This document shows, one piece after another, positions 22,959 through 29,718 of a DNA stretch of 40,000 bases (its first letter is position 1; every line of letters begins with the position of its first letter). The notes beneath the pieces are model-generated. The model ran no database searches, was not told the DNA's origin, and saw nothing but the letters and a program-made list of their open reading frames with translations. The position numbers and the translations under genes were made by a program. The stretch comes from Rhodobacteraceae bacterium EL129 (GTDB lineage Bacteria; Pseudomonadota; Alphaproteobacteria; Rhodobacterales; Rhodobacteraceae). The stretch is taken from contig ONZJ01000002.1 in the NCBI GenBank assembly GCA_900313005.1, forward strand, positions 1 to 40,000, in the 5' to 3' direction.

Positions 22959-24344
22959 TCAGTTCGGCCAGAGCGATGTGCCCGGGTGAAATTGCGACCA
23001 GGCGAACCAGAAGGCTTCGTGGCTGCTCAAATTTGCACCATAAGCATCGACCGCGCGCGCGCCGCCGGCGGAGGATACGATGCGCACACCGTTGAGAGTG
23101 ACCTCGGCCCCTTCGCGCAAAGCCAAAAGGGTGGCGCTGCGTTGAAACGCTGTAGGTGTGCCCGAGGGCGCGATCACCCCGATGATATCCTCATGTACTG
23201 GCAAGCGAGGATCGACATCGCCCACTGGGAAGATCGGGCCATTTGCATCCCGCCCGTTGCGGAAATCAAAATCGCGTCCCAGAGCGAGCTCTTCGACCAG
23301 AACGGTTGTGTTCGGGTGCTGTGCCTTCCAGCTGGCCCAATCGGTGGTGACCACCGTGGCCTGATCTAGGTGCAGGTCTTTCTCGGCCAGAGGTCCGGTT
23401 ACGGCATGGCCCTTGAACGTATCAAAGACGGAATGGGTGGTGATATCATACATCACCTTGTTGGACCGGATCAGCAGACCCGAGGTGCGCATGATCGGGC
23501 GTTCGATGCCTTGGGGCAATTGATCGGTGTAATAGGCCTGCGCAGCGCCGCAGAGTGTGCAGTACGGAATGGCCAGATCGCGCCCGCCCAGCGTGTCATT
23601 GACCATCTCGCGCACTTCCATGATGCGGCGTGGATAGGCGCGGGCTTCGCCATTTATCTCGATGCCAAAGACGATGGCGTCATCGGCCAGCCATTTGGCC
23701 GCGTCCGCGCTACTGACGTCGGGGTTGTCGGCGGCGGGGATGCAATTGCAGGGCGTGTCGGTGGTGTCATAGGGGCGGTCATCCATCGGCACCCCGCCCC
23801 AAGAGACCAGCCGCCAGTCGATCTTGCCTTCGACGAATATCTGTTCCCACCCCGGCACGAATTGCGTGAAAATGCTGCGCTTGGCGTGCAGATAGCCCGG
23901 ATAGGCTGGAATGTCCCAGGCAATCAGGTGATCGGTGATCTCGCCCCAGCGGTTGATCGACTTGTATTCGATACCCAAAAGCTGTGCTGCGGCGTTGGCC
24001 AAAGCATCGTCAAAGGATTGCCGCCAGGTGAAACGCATCATATCGCTGATCACCCAGGCCAGCCGGGGATCTCCCGACTGGGCGATGTGGTCAAGCGCGA
24101 TGATCTGATCTTGGCCCCAGGTGGATTGCTTTAGACTGTCCACAAAAACCACGTCCACGGCTTCCTTGAGGTCATCCAGCAAATCGCCCGTGGGCACATT
24201 CGGCGGTGTGCCGTAGGCCGCGATCACGTAATCGGGCAGAGGTGCGTTTTCTTGCGCGAGTGCCGCAAGCGGTGCGGTTAGGATTGCGATCAGGGCGATC
24301 GTCGTTTTCAGGATACGGGCAATGAATGGGGCGAGCGGGGTCAT
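22959..24344 (-). CDS. DUF3179 domain protein, exported
   Basis: A 461-residue protein with an N-terminal signal segment (ARILKTTIALIAILTAPLAALAQ). The DUF3179 landmarks are IVFGIEINGEARAYPRRIMEVREMVND (domain start), IPYCTLCGAAQAYY with its C-x2-C pair, and RTSGLLIRSNKVMYD. The function of the family is unknown; the conserved cysteine pair suggests a metal or redox site. The longer frame starts from a TTG at 24413; the ATG at 24344 is chosen because it puts the signal peptide near the N-terminus. It is upstream of the flavoprotein on the same strand with 71 nt between them. Confidence 0.88.
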   Translation of the reverse strand: MTPLAPFIARILKTTIALIAILTAPLAALAQENAPLPDYVIAAYGTPPNVPTGDLLDDLKEAVDVVFVDSLKQSTWGQDQIIALDHIAQSGDPRLAWVISDMMRFTWRQSFDDALANAAAQLLGIEYKSINRWGEITDHLIAWDIPAYPGYLHAKRSIFTQFVPGWEQIFVEGKIDWRLVSWGGVPMDDRPYDTTDTPCNCIPAADNPDVSSADAAKWLADDAIVFGIEINGEARAYPRRIMEVREMVNDTLGGRDLAIPYCTLCGAAQAYYTDQLPQGIERPIMRTSGLLIRSNKVMYDITTHSVFDTFKGHAVTGPLAEKDLHLDQATVVTTDWASWKAQHPNTTVLVEELALGRDFDFRNGRDANGPIFPVGDVDPRLPVHEDIIGVIAPSGTPTAFQRSATLLALREGAEVTLNGVRIVSSAGGARAVDAYGANLSSHEAFWFAWSQFHPGTSLWPN

Positions 24345-24476
24345 AGAAAGGCCTTTGGTCAGGTCACGCTGTGAATTTGGGTCACTGTGTCCGATGGCCC
24401 CCCGTCCGGCCAATCACATTTTATCAATGCCCGGTGAAGGTCTTGACCAACGCGCCTACGCATACCGCTCCACAAC

Positions 24477-24502
24477 AAAAAGCCCCGCCGAATGGCAGGG
24501 CT
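24477..24502 (-). terminator. Rho-independent terminator of rpmJ
   Basis: Read on the minus strand, AGCCCTGCC pairs with GGCGGGGCT (one G-U pair) around ATTC, followed by TTTTTGTTGT. It begins 30 nt past the rpmJ stop. Confidence 0.88.
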
Positions 24503-24531
24503 TCATGCGTCCGGGTTCAGGACGAAACGTC

Positions 24532-24657
24532 TTAGCCCTGGCGGGCTTTGAACCGGCGTTGGGTTTTGTTGATCACGTAGACGCGGCCTTTGCGGCGCAC
24601 GACACGGCAATCACGGTGCCGGTTCTTGAGCGAGCGAAGTGAGTTCTTGACCTTCAT
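24532..24657 (-). CDS. rpmJ: 50S ribosomal protein L36, zinc-independent type
   Basis: A 41-residue ribosomal protein starting [17 protein letters not shown] with a highly basic remainder ([13 protein letters not shown], then QRRFKARQG). Only one cysteine (C17) remains, so the C-x2-C zinc ribbon of the zinc-binding form is absent; this C-minus form is the usual one in alphaproteobacteria. The open frame continues far upstream through the tRNA-Val, but AGGAGAAGAGCC directly precedes the ATG at 24657, which fixes the start. It lies downstream of tRNA-Val on the same strand and ends at a strong terminator, so the two could share a transcript. Confidence 0.95.
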   Translation of the reverse strand: MKVKNSLRSLKNRHRDCRVVRRKGRVYVINKTQRRFKARQG

Positions 24658-24708
24658 GGCTCTTCTCCTCATTTGTCGTGGCGCTGTTGCGCCTCGGGTT
24701 ACACGGAT

Positions 24709-24727
24709 GCCTGACCATGGGTCAGGC
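24709..24727 (-). other. hairpin 3' of tRNA-Val
   Basis: GCCTGACC (24709-24716) pairs perfectly with GGTCAGGC (24720-24727) around a 3-nt loop, a few bases beyond the tRNA 3' end. It lacks a T-run on the minus strand. It could be a terminator or an RNA-processing signal between tRNA-Val and rpmJ. Confidence 0.5.
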
Positions 24728-24734
24728 TCGAATA

Positions 24735-24809
24735 TGGTGGGCGATACAAGGATCGAACTTGTGACCCCTTCGATGTCAACGAAGTGCTCTACCGCTGAGC
24801 TAATCGCCC
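24735..24809 (-). tRNA. tRNA-Val (GAC), with encoded CCA
   Basis: The complementary strand folds into a full cloverleaf. The acceptor stem is GGGCGAT with ATCGCCC, the D-arm GCTC-AGCGGTA-GAGC, the anticodon stem CTTCG/CGAAG with loop TTGACAT (anticodon GAC), and the T-arm ACAAG-TTCGATC-CTTGT. The 3' end is ACCA, with the CCA encoded. It reads GUC/GUU valine codons. Confidence 0.95.
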
Positions 24810-24836
24810 GTCTTTTCCTTTGCAGCCTACACCCCC

Positions 24837-24864
24837 AAAAAATGAGGGCGCGGAAAGCCGCGCC
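24837..24864 (-). terminator. hairpin with T-run upstream of tRNA-Val
   Basis: On the minus strand GGCGCGG-CTTT-CCGCGCC (stem at 24847-24853 and 24858-24864) is followed by CTCA and a run of six T. It looks like an intrinsic terminator that could shield the tRNA from read-through; the nearest upstream minus-strand gene is dinB, about 1 kb away. Confidence 0.5.
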
Positions 24865-24956
24865 GGATGTCTGTGGGTCTATAAAAGGAGTCGGCTGGCG
24901 GATCAAGGGCTTTTAGAATGGCTTTTCTGCTATATGATGGCCCGAAAGGAGTGCCC

Positions 24957-25820
24957 ATGCCCAAGGTTGCATATCATCTGACGCATCCAGAGCAACGCAC
25001 GACCAGCGTCGTGTTTGCCTCGCCGCATAGCGGACGGGATTATTCGTGGTCTTTCCTGCGCAAAACGCGATTGAACGAACATAGCATCCGCAGCTCGGAA
25101 GATGCCTTTGTGGACCGTTTATTTGAAACCGCGCCACAGATGGGCGCACCGTTTATCAAGGCAGGTGCGCCACGGGCGTTTATTGACCTTAACCGCAATT
25201 GCGACGAGCTGGATCCGGCCTTGATCGAAGGCGCACCCAAAGGGGGGCACAATCCACGGATCAGTTCAGGTTTGGGCGTTGTGCCGCGTGTGGTGGCCAA
25301 TGGGCAGGCGATTTATGATGGTAAGCTGAGCTATCACGAAGCGCAAAGGCGGATAGAGACCTTCTGGCGTCCGTATCACCGCGCTTTGGCGGGTCAGCTG
25401 GATCAAGCCCATCTGATGTTTGGTCAGTGCATTCTGGTGGACTGCCATTCCATGCCACACGAAGCCATGGATAGTTTTTCGGCAGCCGGTGTGCGCCGTC
25501 CCGAAGTGGTCATCGGAGATCGCTTTGGTGCCTCGGCAAGTCCTGCGATCGTGGATCGGATCGAAGAGGCATTTATCAGGATGGGTCTGCATGTGGTGCG
25601 CAACACCCCCTTTGCCGGGGCTTACATCGCCCAGCATTACGGACGACCCAACAAGAGACGTCATGCATTGCAGATCGAAATTGACCGATCATTGTACATG
25701 AACGAACAGCTGATCCGGCCCAACGGGAACTTTGAAAATTTCCGGCGCGAGCTAAAGATTGTGATCTCTGAGATCGCTGAGATCGGGCGCTCCATGCAGC
25801 AATCGCTCGCGGCCGAATAG
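24957..25820 (+). CDS. N-formylglutamate amidohydrolase family protein
   Basis: A 287-residue enzyme of the FGase family, which hydrolyses N-formylglutamate to formate and glutamate in histidine breakdown, or a related N-formyl/N-acyl amide. The landmarks are ASPHSGRDYSWSF (metal-binding His), RAFIDLNRNCDELDP, VVPRVVANGQAIYDG, ILVDCHSMPHEAM (metal ligands), VVIGDRFGASASP, and NTPFAGAYIAQHYGRP. The upstream ATG at 24918 is less likely: AAGGAG at 24946-24951 is 5 nt before the ATG at 24957. No hut genes adjoin it, so the pathway is uncertain. dinB lies convergently downstream with a 10-bp gap. Confidence 0.9.
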   Translation: MPKVAYHLTHPEQRTTSVVFASPHSGRDYSWSFLRKTRLNEHSIRSSEDAFVDRLFETAPQMGAPFIKAGAPRAFIDLNRNCDELDPALIEGAPKGGHNPRISSGLGVVPRVVANGQAIYDGKLSYHEAQRRIETFWRPYHRALAGQLDQAHLMFGQCILVDCHSMPHEAMDSFSAAGVRRPEVVIGDRFGASASPAIVDRIEEAFIRMGLHVVRNTPFAGAYIAQHYGRPNKRRHALQIEIDRSLYMNEQLIRPNGNFENFRRELKIVISEIAEIGRSMQQSLAAE

Positions 25821-25830
25821 CGCATTGATT

Positions 25831-27084
25831 TCAGCGTAAGGCGCGGCCTTTGCGGATTGCGTCCGCACCAAACTTTGCCCGTATCTTGTCAGTGGCCAGT
25901 TCGGCCTGTGTGCGGGTTGCCGCGTCGGGATCCAGTAGATCAGGGGCGCGGTCTGCGTCCGTTTCCGGCACCAGATGGCTGAGGCCTACTCCGATCAGCC
26001 GATAGGCATCCACCCCTTCAACCTGATCCATCAGCCCGCGCGCTGTGCGATAGATCGTGTCGGCCATCTGGGTCGCATCCCGCAGAGCCAAACGCCGCGT
26101 GATCTGGCTGAAATCGGCGCGTTTCAATTTCAACGTCACCACGCGACCGGCGGTGGATTTGGCCTTGCACCGGTCTGCGACCTGTTCGGACAAACGCCAG
26201 ATGTGCCCGTCCAGGATGCCCAGATCAGCGGTATCTTCGGAAAAGGTCGTTTCCTTGGAGATTGATTTGACGGGCTCGTTGGCCGAGACGCGGCGATGAT
26301 CCTGGCCGCGCGCCAGATGCCAGAGCCGCTCACCCATTGACCCGAACCGTGCGATCAGGTCGGTTTGCTCCCAGCGCAGCAGGTCAGCAAAGGTATTGAT
26401 ACCGGCCTTGTCCAGTGACGCGCGCGCCACCTGTCCAACCCCCCAGATCAGGCCCACAGGTTTATCCCGCAGGAAATCAGCGGTTTCTGCCTTGCCGATG
26501 ATCGAAAACCCCCGAGGTTTTTCCAGATCCGAGGCAACCTTGGCCAAAAACTTGTTGTGGCTCAGACCGATAGAGCCTGTCAGGCCCAATTCGTCCTTCA
26601 TCCGTTTGACCAACCGCGCCAGCATGACCGCAGGGGCTGCGCCGTGCAGCCGCGCGGTGCCTGTCAGGTCCAAAAACGCCTCGTCCAGGGACAGGGGTTC
26701 AATGTCGGGTGTCAGCTCCTCCATCATCGCGCGGATCTGGCGCGATACGTCGACATAGACCTCCATGCGCGGTTTGATCACCACAGCGTCGGGGCACAGC
26801 TTGAGCGCTTTGAACATGGGCATTGCTGAATGTACCCCGCGGATGCGGGCGACATAGCAGGCCGTCGACACCACTCCGCGACGACCACCGCCAATGATCA
26901 CGGGTTTGTCGATCAACTCGGGGTGATCTCGTTTTTCGACACTTGCATAAAAAGCGTCGCAATCCATATGGGCGATAGACAGCGTGTTCAGCTCGTCATG
27001 TGTCAACACACGGGGGCTGCGGCACGAAGGGCATCTCGTGGCGTCTGAAAACTGGCAAAAACATTCGCGACATAAGGACGGCAT
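25831..27084 (-). CDS. dinB: DNA polymerase IV with N-terminal zinc ribbon
   Basis: A 417-residue Y-family translesion polymerase. An unusual N-terminal extension (about residues 1-33) carries CRECFC and CPSC cysteine pairs (C5, C8 or C10, C18, C21), which look like a zinc ribbon. The catalytic palm follows: MDCDAFYASVE with D41 and D43, and LSLDEAFLDL with D134 and E135. The fingers have VVSTACYVARIRGVHSAMP, and the thumb and little-finger domains run from GVGQVARASLDKAG to the C-terminus. It lacks a recognisable beta-clamp motif at the exact C-terminus. It is divergent from the Nudix gene. Confidence 0.92.
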   Translation of the reverse strand: MPSLCRECFCQFSDATRCPSCRSPRVLTHDELNTLSIAHMDCDAFYASVEKRDHPELIDKPVIIGGGRRGVVSTACYVARIRGVHSAMPMFKALKLCPDAVVIKPRMEVYVDVSRQIRAMMEELTPDIEPLSLDEAFLDLTGTARLHGAAPAVMLARLVKRMKDELGLTGSIGLSHNKFLAKVASDLEKPRGFSIIGKAETADFLRDKPVGLIWGVGQVARASLDKAGINTFADLLRWEQTDLIARFGSMGERLWHLARGQDHRRVSANEPVKSISKETTFSEDTADLGILDGHIWRLSEQVADRCKAKSTAGRVVTLKLKRADFSQITRRLALRDATQMADTIYRTARGLMDQVEGVDAYRLIGVGLSHLVPETDADRAPDLLDPDAATRTQAELATDKIRAKFGADAIRKGRALR

Positions 27085-27161
27085 GGTTCAGCGTGATATC
27101 CGCTCTAGTTGGAGTGGTGAAGCAGCGTGAGAGCCCCAGAGGACTGAGGAAAGCATAGCCG

Positions 27162-27593
27162 ATGCACAATATGGAAAACAGAGAGTTTGCGGGCGCAAAG
27201 CTGGCTTTGTTTATCGGACCCCAGCTGTTGGTCCTGCGCCGAGATGACAAACCGACCATCCCCTGGCCCGGGTATCTGGATTTGCCAGGAGGTGGACGCG
27301 AAGGAGGCGAAAGCGCCGAAGCCTGCGTGCTGAGAGAAACCAGCGAGGAAGTCGGGCTGGTTTTGCGCCCGGATCAACTGATCTGGAAACGGTTCTACGC
27401 GGATGATCCGTCGCCTGCCTATTTCTTTGCCGCACGGTTGGGAGCCGACGCCGAGCAGGATGTGGTCTTTGGATCAGAGGGGCAGGGTTGGATGCTGATG
27501 GGCCCTCAGGAATTTGTGGCACATCCCGAAGCGGTGCCCCATTTCCGATTGCGAGTTCGGGATTATCTGAGCGATGGGTCTACCGAGTTCTAA
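27162..27593 (+). CDS. Nudix hydrolase
   Basis: A 143-residue protein with a Nudix box (GGGREGGESAEACVLRETSEEVGL, residues about 40-65, matching GX5EX7REUXEEXGU). The substrate, a nucleoside diphosphate linked to something, is not known. The ATG at 27162 follows TGAGGAAAG; an alternative start is the next Met, 9 nt on. It is divergent from dinB, and its TAA overlaps the pyrF stop. Confidence 0.88.
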   Translation: MHNMENREFAGAKLALFIGPQLLVLRRDDKPTIPWPGYLDLPGGGREGGESAEACVLRETSEEVGLVLRPDQLIWKRFYADDPSPAYFFAARLGADAEQDVVFGSEGQGWMLMGPQEFVAHPEAVPHFRLRVRDYLSDGSTEF

Positions 27594-28285
27594 GTCGCGA
27601 GCTCGGCCAGAATTGCCTCGGCGGCACCAACCGGGTCTTCGTTTGCCCAAATCGGACGGCCCACAACGATATGATCCGCGCCATCGGCCACAGCCTGTGC
27701 GGGTGTGGCCACGCGCTTTTGATCTCCCAATGCTGCGCCGACGGGACGCACGCCGGGTGTCACGATTAAGCGACCTTCGGCTTCGGGCATGGCGCGTATG
27801 ATTGCAGCCTCCTGGGGTGACGCGATGATGCCATCAGCACCGGCCTCAAAGGCCAAAGCCACGCGCTCCAGAACGATATCGCGGACATCGCCGGGTTTGA
27901 TCAGGGAATTGTTCAGGTCCTCGCGGTCCAGAGAGGTCAGGATACTCACCGCCAAAATCTTGGTTTTTGAGGCGGCAGCGCCTTCCTTGGCGGCCCGAAC
28001 GACATGCGGGTCACCGTGCACTGTCAGGAAATCCAGATCAAATTGCACCAAACCTTTGACCGCTTTTTCGACGGTCGCGCCGATATCAAACAGCTTCATA
28101 TCTAGGAAAATGCGCTTGCCGTGCTCTTGTTTGAGCTCGTTTGCGAGGGCTAGCCCGCCGCCTGTCAGCATGCCCAGGCCAATTTTGTAGAACGAAATGG
28201 TATCGCCCAAGCGCTCCGCGAGGGTCAGACCCTCTAGCGCATTAGGGACATCCAGGGCGAGGATCAGGCGGTCATCAGCTTGCAT
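27590..28285 (-). CDS. pyrF: orotidine-5'-phosphate decarboxylase
   Basis: A 231-residue OMP decarboxylase that converts OMP to UMP in pyrimidine synthesis, cytosolic. The catalytic DxKxxD tetrad segment is FLDMKLFDIGATV (D62, K64, D67). The GLG/KIGLGM segment, VHGD, LAVSILTS and the C-terminal VTPGVRPVG and DHIVVGRPI phosphate-binding loops are all present. The open frame extends to a TTG at 28330; the ATG at 28285 matches the normal family N-terminus (ADDRLILALDVP). GGAG lies 8-11 nt upstream and is partly inside a hairpin. Its stop codon overlaps the convergent Nudix stop. Confidence 0.95.
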   Translation of the reverse strand: MQADDRLILALDVPNALEGLTLAERLGDTISFYKIGLGMLTGGGLALANELKQEHGKRIFLDMKLFDIGATVEKAVKGLVQFDLDFLTVHGDPHVVRAAKEGAAASKTKILAVSILTSLDREDLNNSLIKPGDVRDIVLERVALAFEAGADGIIASPQEAAIIRAMPEAEGRLIVTPGVRPVGAALGDQKRVATPAQAVADGADHIVVGRPIWANEDPVGAAEAILAELAT

Positions 28286-28294
28286 TTGGGGGCT

Positions 28295-28338
28295 CCGGGC
28301 AGTGGGGTTGGGGGCGGTGTAGCCCCCCAACTGCCCGG
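28295..28338. other. long hairpin at the pyrF leader
   Basis: The stretch 28295-28315 pairs with 28322-28338 around a 6-nt loop: CCGGGCAGT with ACTGCCCGG and TTGGGGGC with GCCCCC-C-AA, with an internal GGGG bulge on one side and a bulged C on the other. It lies between the end of the upstream small gene and pyrF. On the minus strand its 3' base overlaps the pyrF Shine-Dalgarno GGAG (28293-28296). No T-run follows; it may be a terminator of the upstream gene or a leader control element. Confidence 0.55.
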
Positions 28339-28359
28339 GTGCAAGAAACCCTGGCCGGA

Positions 28360-28638
28360 TCAGGCTGCGAGAGGAAAGCTTTGTGTCCCGGGCAGAGCGT
28401 TTGTGGCCACTGTGATCTGTCTTTCGCTGTTGCGATACTCGGGCATCCGCTTGAGCTGACGCAGCGCATCATCCAGCAGGACTTTGGCTACTTCGCCGCG
28501 GCGCATGCCATCCTGATATTCGGCTGCTGCTCGCAGGCTGAGGCGTTTGGCCTCGGCATCCATCAGAAGCGTGGCGTGAAACTGACCCGTTTCCTGTGAA
28601 AAAGCGCAGTCCTTCAGTTCTACATTCAGGATGTGCAT
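28360..28638 (-). CDS. small protein, paralogue-like (first of three)
   Basis: A 92-residue protein starting MHILNVELKDCAFSQETGQF. The frame opens further upstream, but GGGAGA sits 8 nt before the ATG at 28638. Its layout (M-[HY]-I, an N/L-rich strand, an aspartate, a strand with F-x-A, then an Arg/Leu-rich helix) resembles the two following genes in a more diverged form. No family was recognised, and it has no signal or membrane segment. It is on the same strand as the other two and pyrF. Confidence 0.7.
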   Translation of the reverse strand: MHILNVELKDCAFSQETGQFHATLLMDAEAKRLSLRAAAEYQDGMRRGEVAKVLLDDALRQLKRMPEYRNSERQITVATNALPGTQSFPLAA

Positions 28639-28740
28639 GGCTGATCTCCCTTTGGTTGATCCAAAGCTAGTCAGTCGAAGTCGCATCCAAAATGAGAAAC
28701 ACGTCGGTGATTTCCCCCTGAGAGAGGAGGAAGTCCCGGA

Positions 28741-28992
28741 TCAGGCGGCGAGACGTGACAGATCAGCGGGTTTGCTGCGGAGATGAAGGCCCTTGCCGGG
28801 GGCAATGTGCATTCTGCGGGCGGCCACGACCATGGATCTTGCGATGACGGCCCATTCAGCCTGCAACGGAGCCTCGGTCTCAACGGCATAGGTGTAGACA
28901 CCTGATCCGTCGCGCAGGGTCACGCGGGCTTCGAACAAGCCCGAAGTTGCGTTGTAGCTGATATCGCTTTCGCGCGGGGTGTTGATATGCAC
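28741..28992 (-). CDS. small protein, clear paralogue of the 29183-29455 gene (second of three)
   Basis: An 83-residue protein with a GTG start (first residues VHINTPRESDISYN). The frame opens upstream to 29085, but AGAAGGAAG at 28999-29007 with the GTG at 28992 matches the neighbouring paralogue, whose leader and start are almost the same. It aligns with its neighbour over the whole length: D-I-x-Y-N, F-E-x-[KR]-V-T-[IL], AVIARxxxxxAR, then PxKGLHLR. This looks like a recent tandem duplication. Unknown function; it may be cotranscribed with the first paralogue. Confidence 0.75.
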   Translation of the reverse strand: MHINTPRESDISYNATSGLFEARVTLRDGSGVYTYAVETEAPLQAEWAVIARSMVVAARRMHIAPGKGLHLRSKPADLSRLAA

Positions 28993-29114
28993 TGTGGTCT
29001 TCCTTCTGCTCGCCTCATTTTTTGAGGTCATTGTAGGTTGTAAAATGGGTTGGATCAGCCTTGGCACCAGGGGGAATCGCGGCACCCGTTTCCCTCTTGG
29101 TTGGGAGGCTCATT

Positions 29115-29154
29115 AAAAAGGGCAGATGGCATGATGTTTCACGCTCATCTGCCC
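29115..29154 (-). terminator. Rho-independent terminator after the third paralogue
   Basis: On the minus strand GGGCAGATG (29146-29154 complement) pairs with CATCTGCCC (29120-29128 complement), 9 bp, with a 17-nt loop, followed by TTTTTAAT. It lies 29 nt beyond the stop of the third paralogue, separating it from the second. Confidence 0.85.
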
Positions 29155-29182
29155 CAGAGGGACGTCTGGAGGAAGTCAGGCG

Positions 29183-29455
29183 TTAGGCGGCGTGCTGTGG
29201 ACGATGGTCCAGCGCGCTGTCGACGGTGATGGCCGGGAAGTGCAGGTGCAGGCCCTTGTTGGGGGACTTGTGAAGCTGCCGCGCCTTTTGCGTCAAACCG
29301 CGCGCAATCACTGCGAATTCTGCTGTCATCGGAGCATTGATATGGACCGGGTAAACGAAAATCTCGTTCCCTTCCTGAATGGTCACTTTGGTTTCAAAGC
29401 ACTCGAACTCAGCATTGTAGTGGATATCAGTCAACTGAAGCTTGTTGATATACAT
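29183..29455 (-). CDS. small protein, paralogue (third of three)
   Basis: A 90-residue protein starting MYINKLQLTDIHYN, with FETKVTIQEGNE, INAPMTAEFAVIARGLTQKARQLHKSPNKGLHLHF, and a short C-terminal tail (ALDHRPQHAA). The frame opens upstream to 29623, but AGAAGGA at 29465-29471 with the ATG at 29455 is the right geometry and is repeated in the second paralogue. Predicted as alpha/beta with a basic helix; no domain recognised and no export signal. It has its own terminator and is divergent from clpB. Confidence 0.78.
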   Translation of the reverse strand: MYINKLQLTDIHYNAEFECFETKVTIQEGNEIFVYPVHINAPMTAEFAVIARGLTQKARQLHKSPNKGLHLHFPAITVDSALDHRPQHAA

Positions 29456-29493
29456 CGGTCTAGATCCTTCTGCTCGGCCTCTTACTTGTGGCC

Positions 29494-29502
29494 TGTGGAT
29501 AA
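29494..29502. other. perfect DnaA box
   Basis: TGTGGATAA, the complement of TTATCCACA, matches the DnaA box consensus exactly. It lies upstream of the third paralogue and of clpB. It is a single box: I saw no cluster or AT-rich unwinding region, so it is not an origin. It could be a DnaA-controlled promoter or chance. Confidence 0.4.
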
Positions 29503-29611
29503 CTATGGGGATAAATGTAACCTTTCCTTGTGATATCAACGGGTCGCGTCCGAAAAAGTTTCGGATCGGCGGGATTTCTCTCAAATACCCCCTTTTATTG
29601 CGGGTAAGCCC

Positions 29612-29639
29612 CTTGAATATCACAGTTTTGTGACCATTT
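29612..29639 (+). promoter_or_regulatory. candidate RpoH (sigma-32) promoter for clpB
   Basis: CTTGAA (29612-29617), a 14-nt spacer and GACCATTT (29632-29639) match the heat-shock consensus CTTGAA-N13/14-CCCCATNT at most positions. It is about 80 nt before the clpB ATG, which suits a heat-shock gene. Inferred from sequence. Confidence 0.6.
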
Positions 29640-29718
29640 CGGGTGCAAGGTTCCTGACCGCGGCATGCCTAATATTGGGTGCTTTGACAGGGTAACGCTT
29701 ATGAAAAGGAGACGAGCG

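Noticed and set aside
23370..24134. 254-codon plus-strand frame inside the DUF3179 gene
   Set aside because: Shadow of the DUF3179 frame, which has a signal peptide and family motifs.
24532..24906. 124-residue protein reading through tRNA-Val into rpmJ
   Set aside because: The first part crosses the tRNA gene; only the final 41 residues are a known protein and they have their own ribosome-binding site.
29456..29718. Replication origin at the DnaA box
   Set aside because: A single box with no cluster, no AT-rich unwinding element and no dnaA or gidA nearby.
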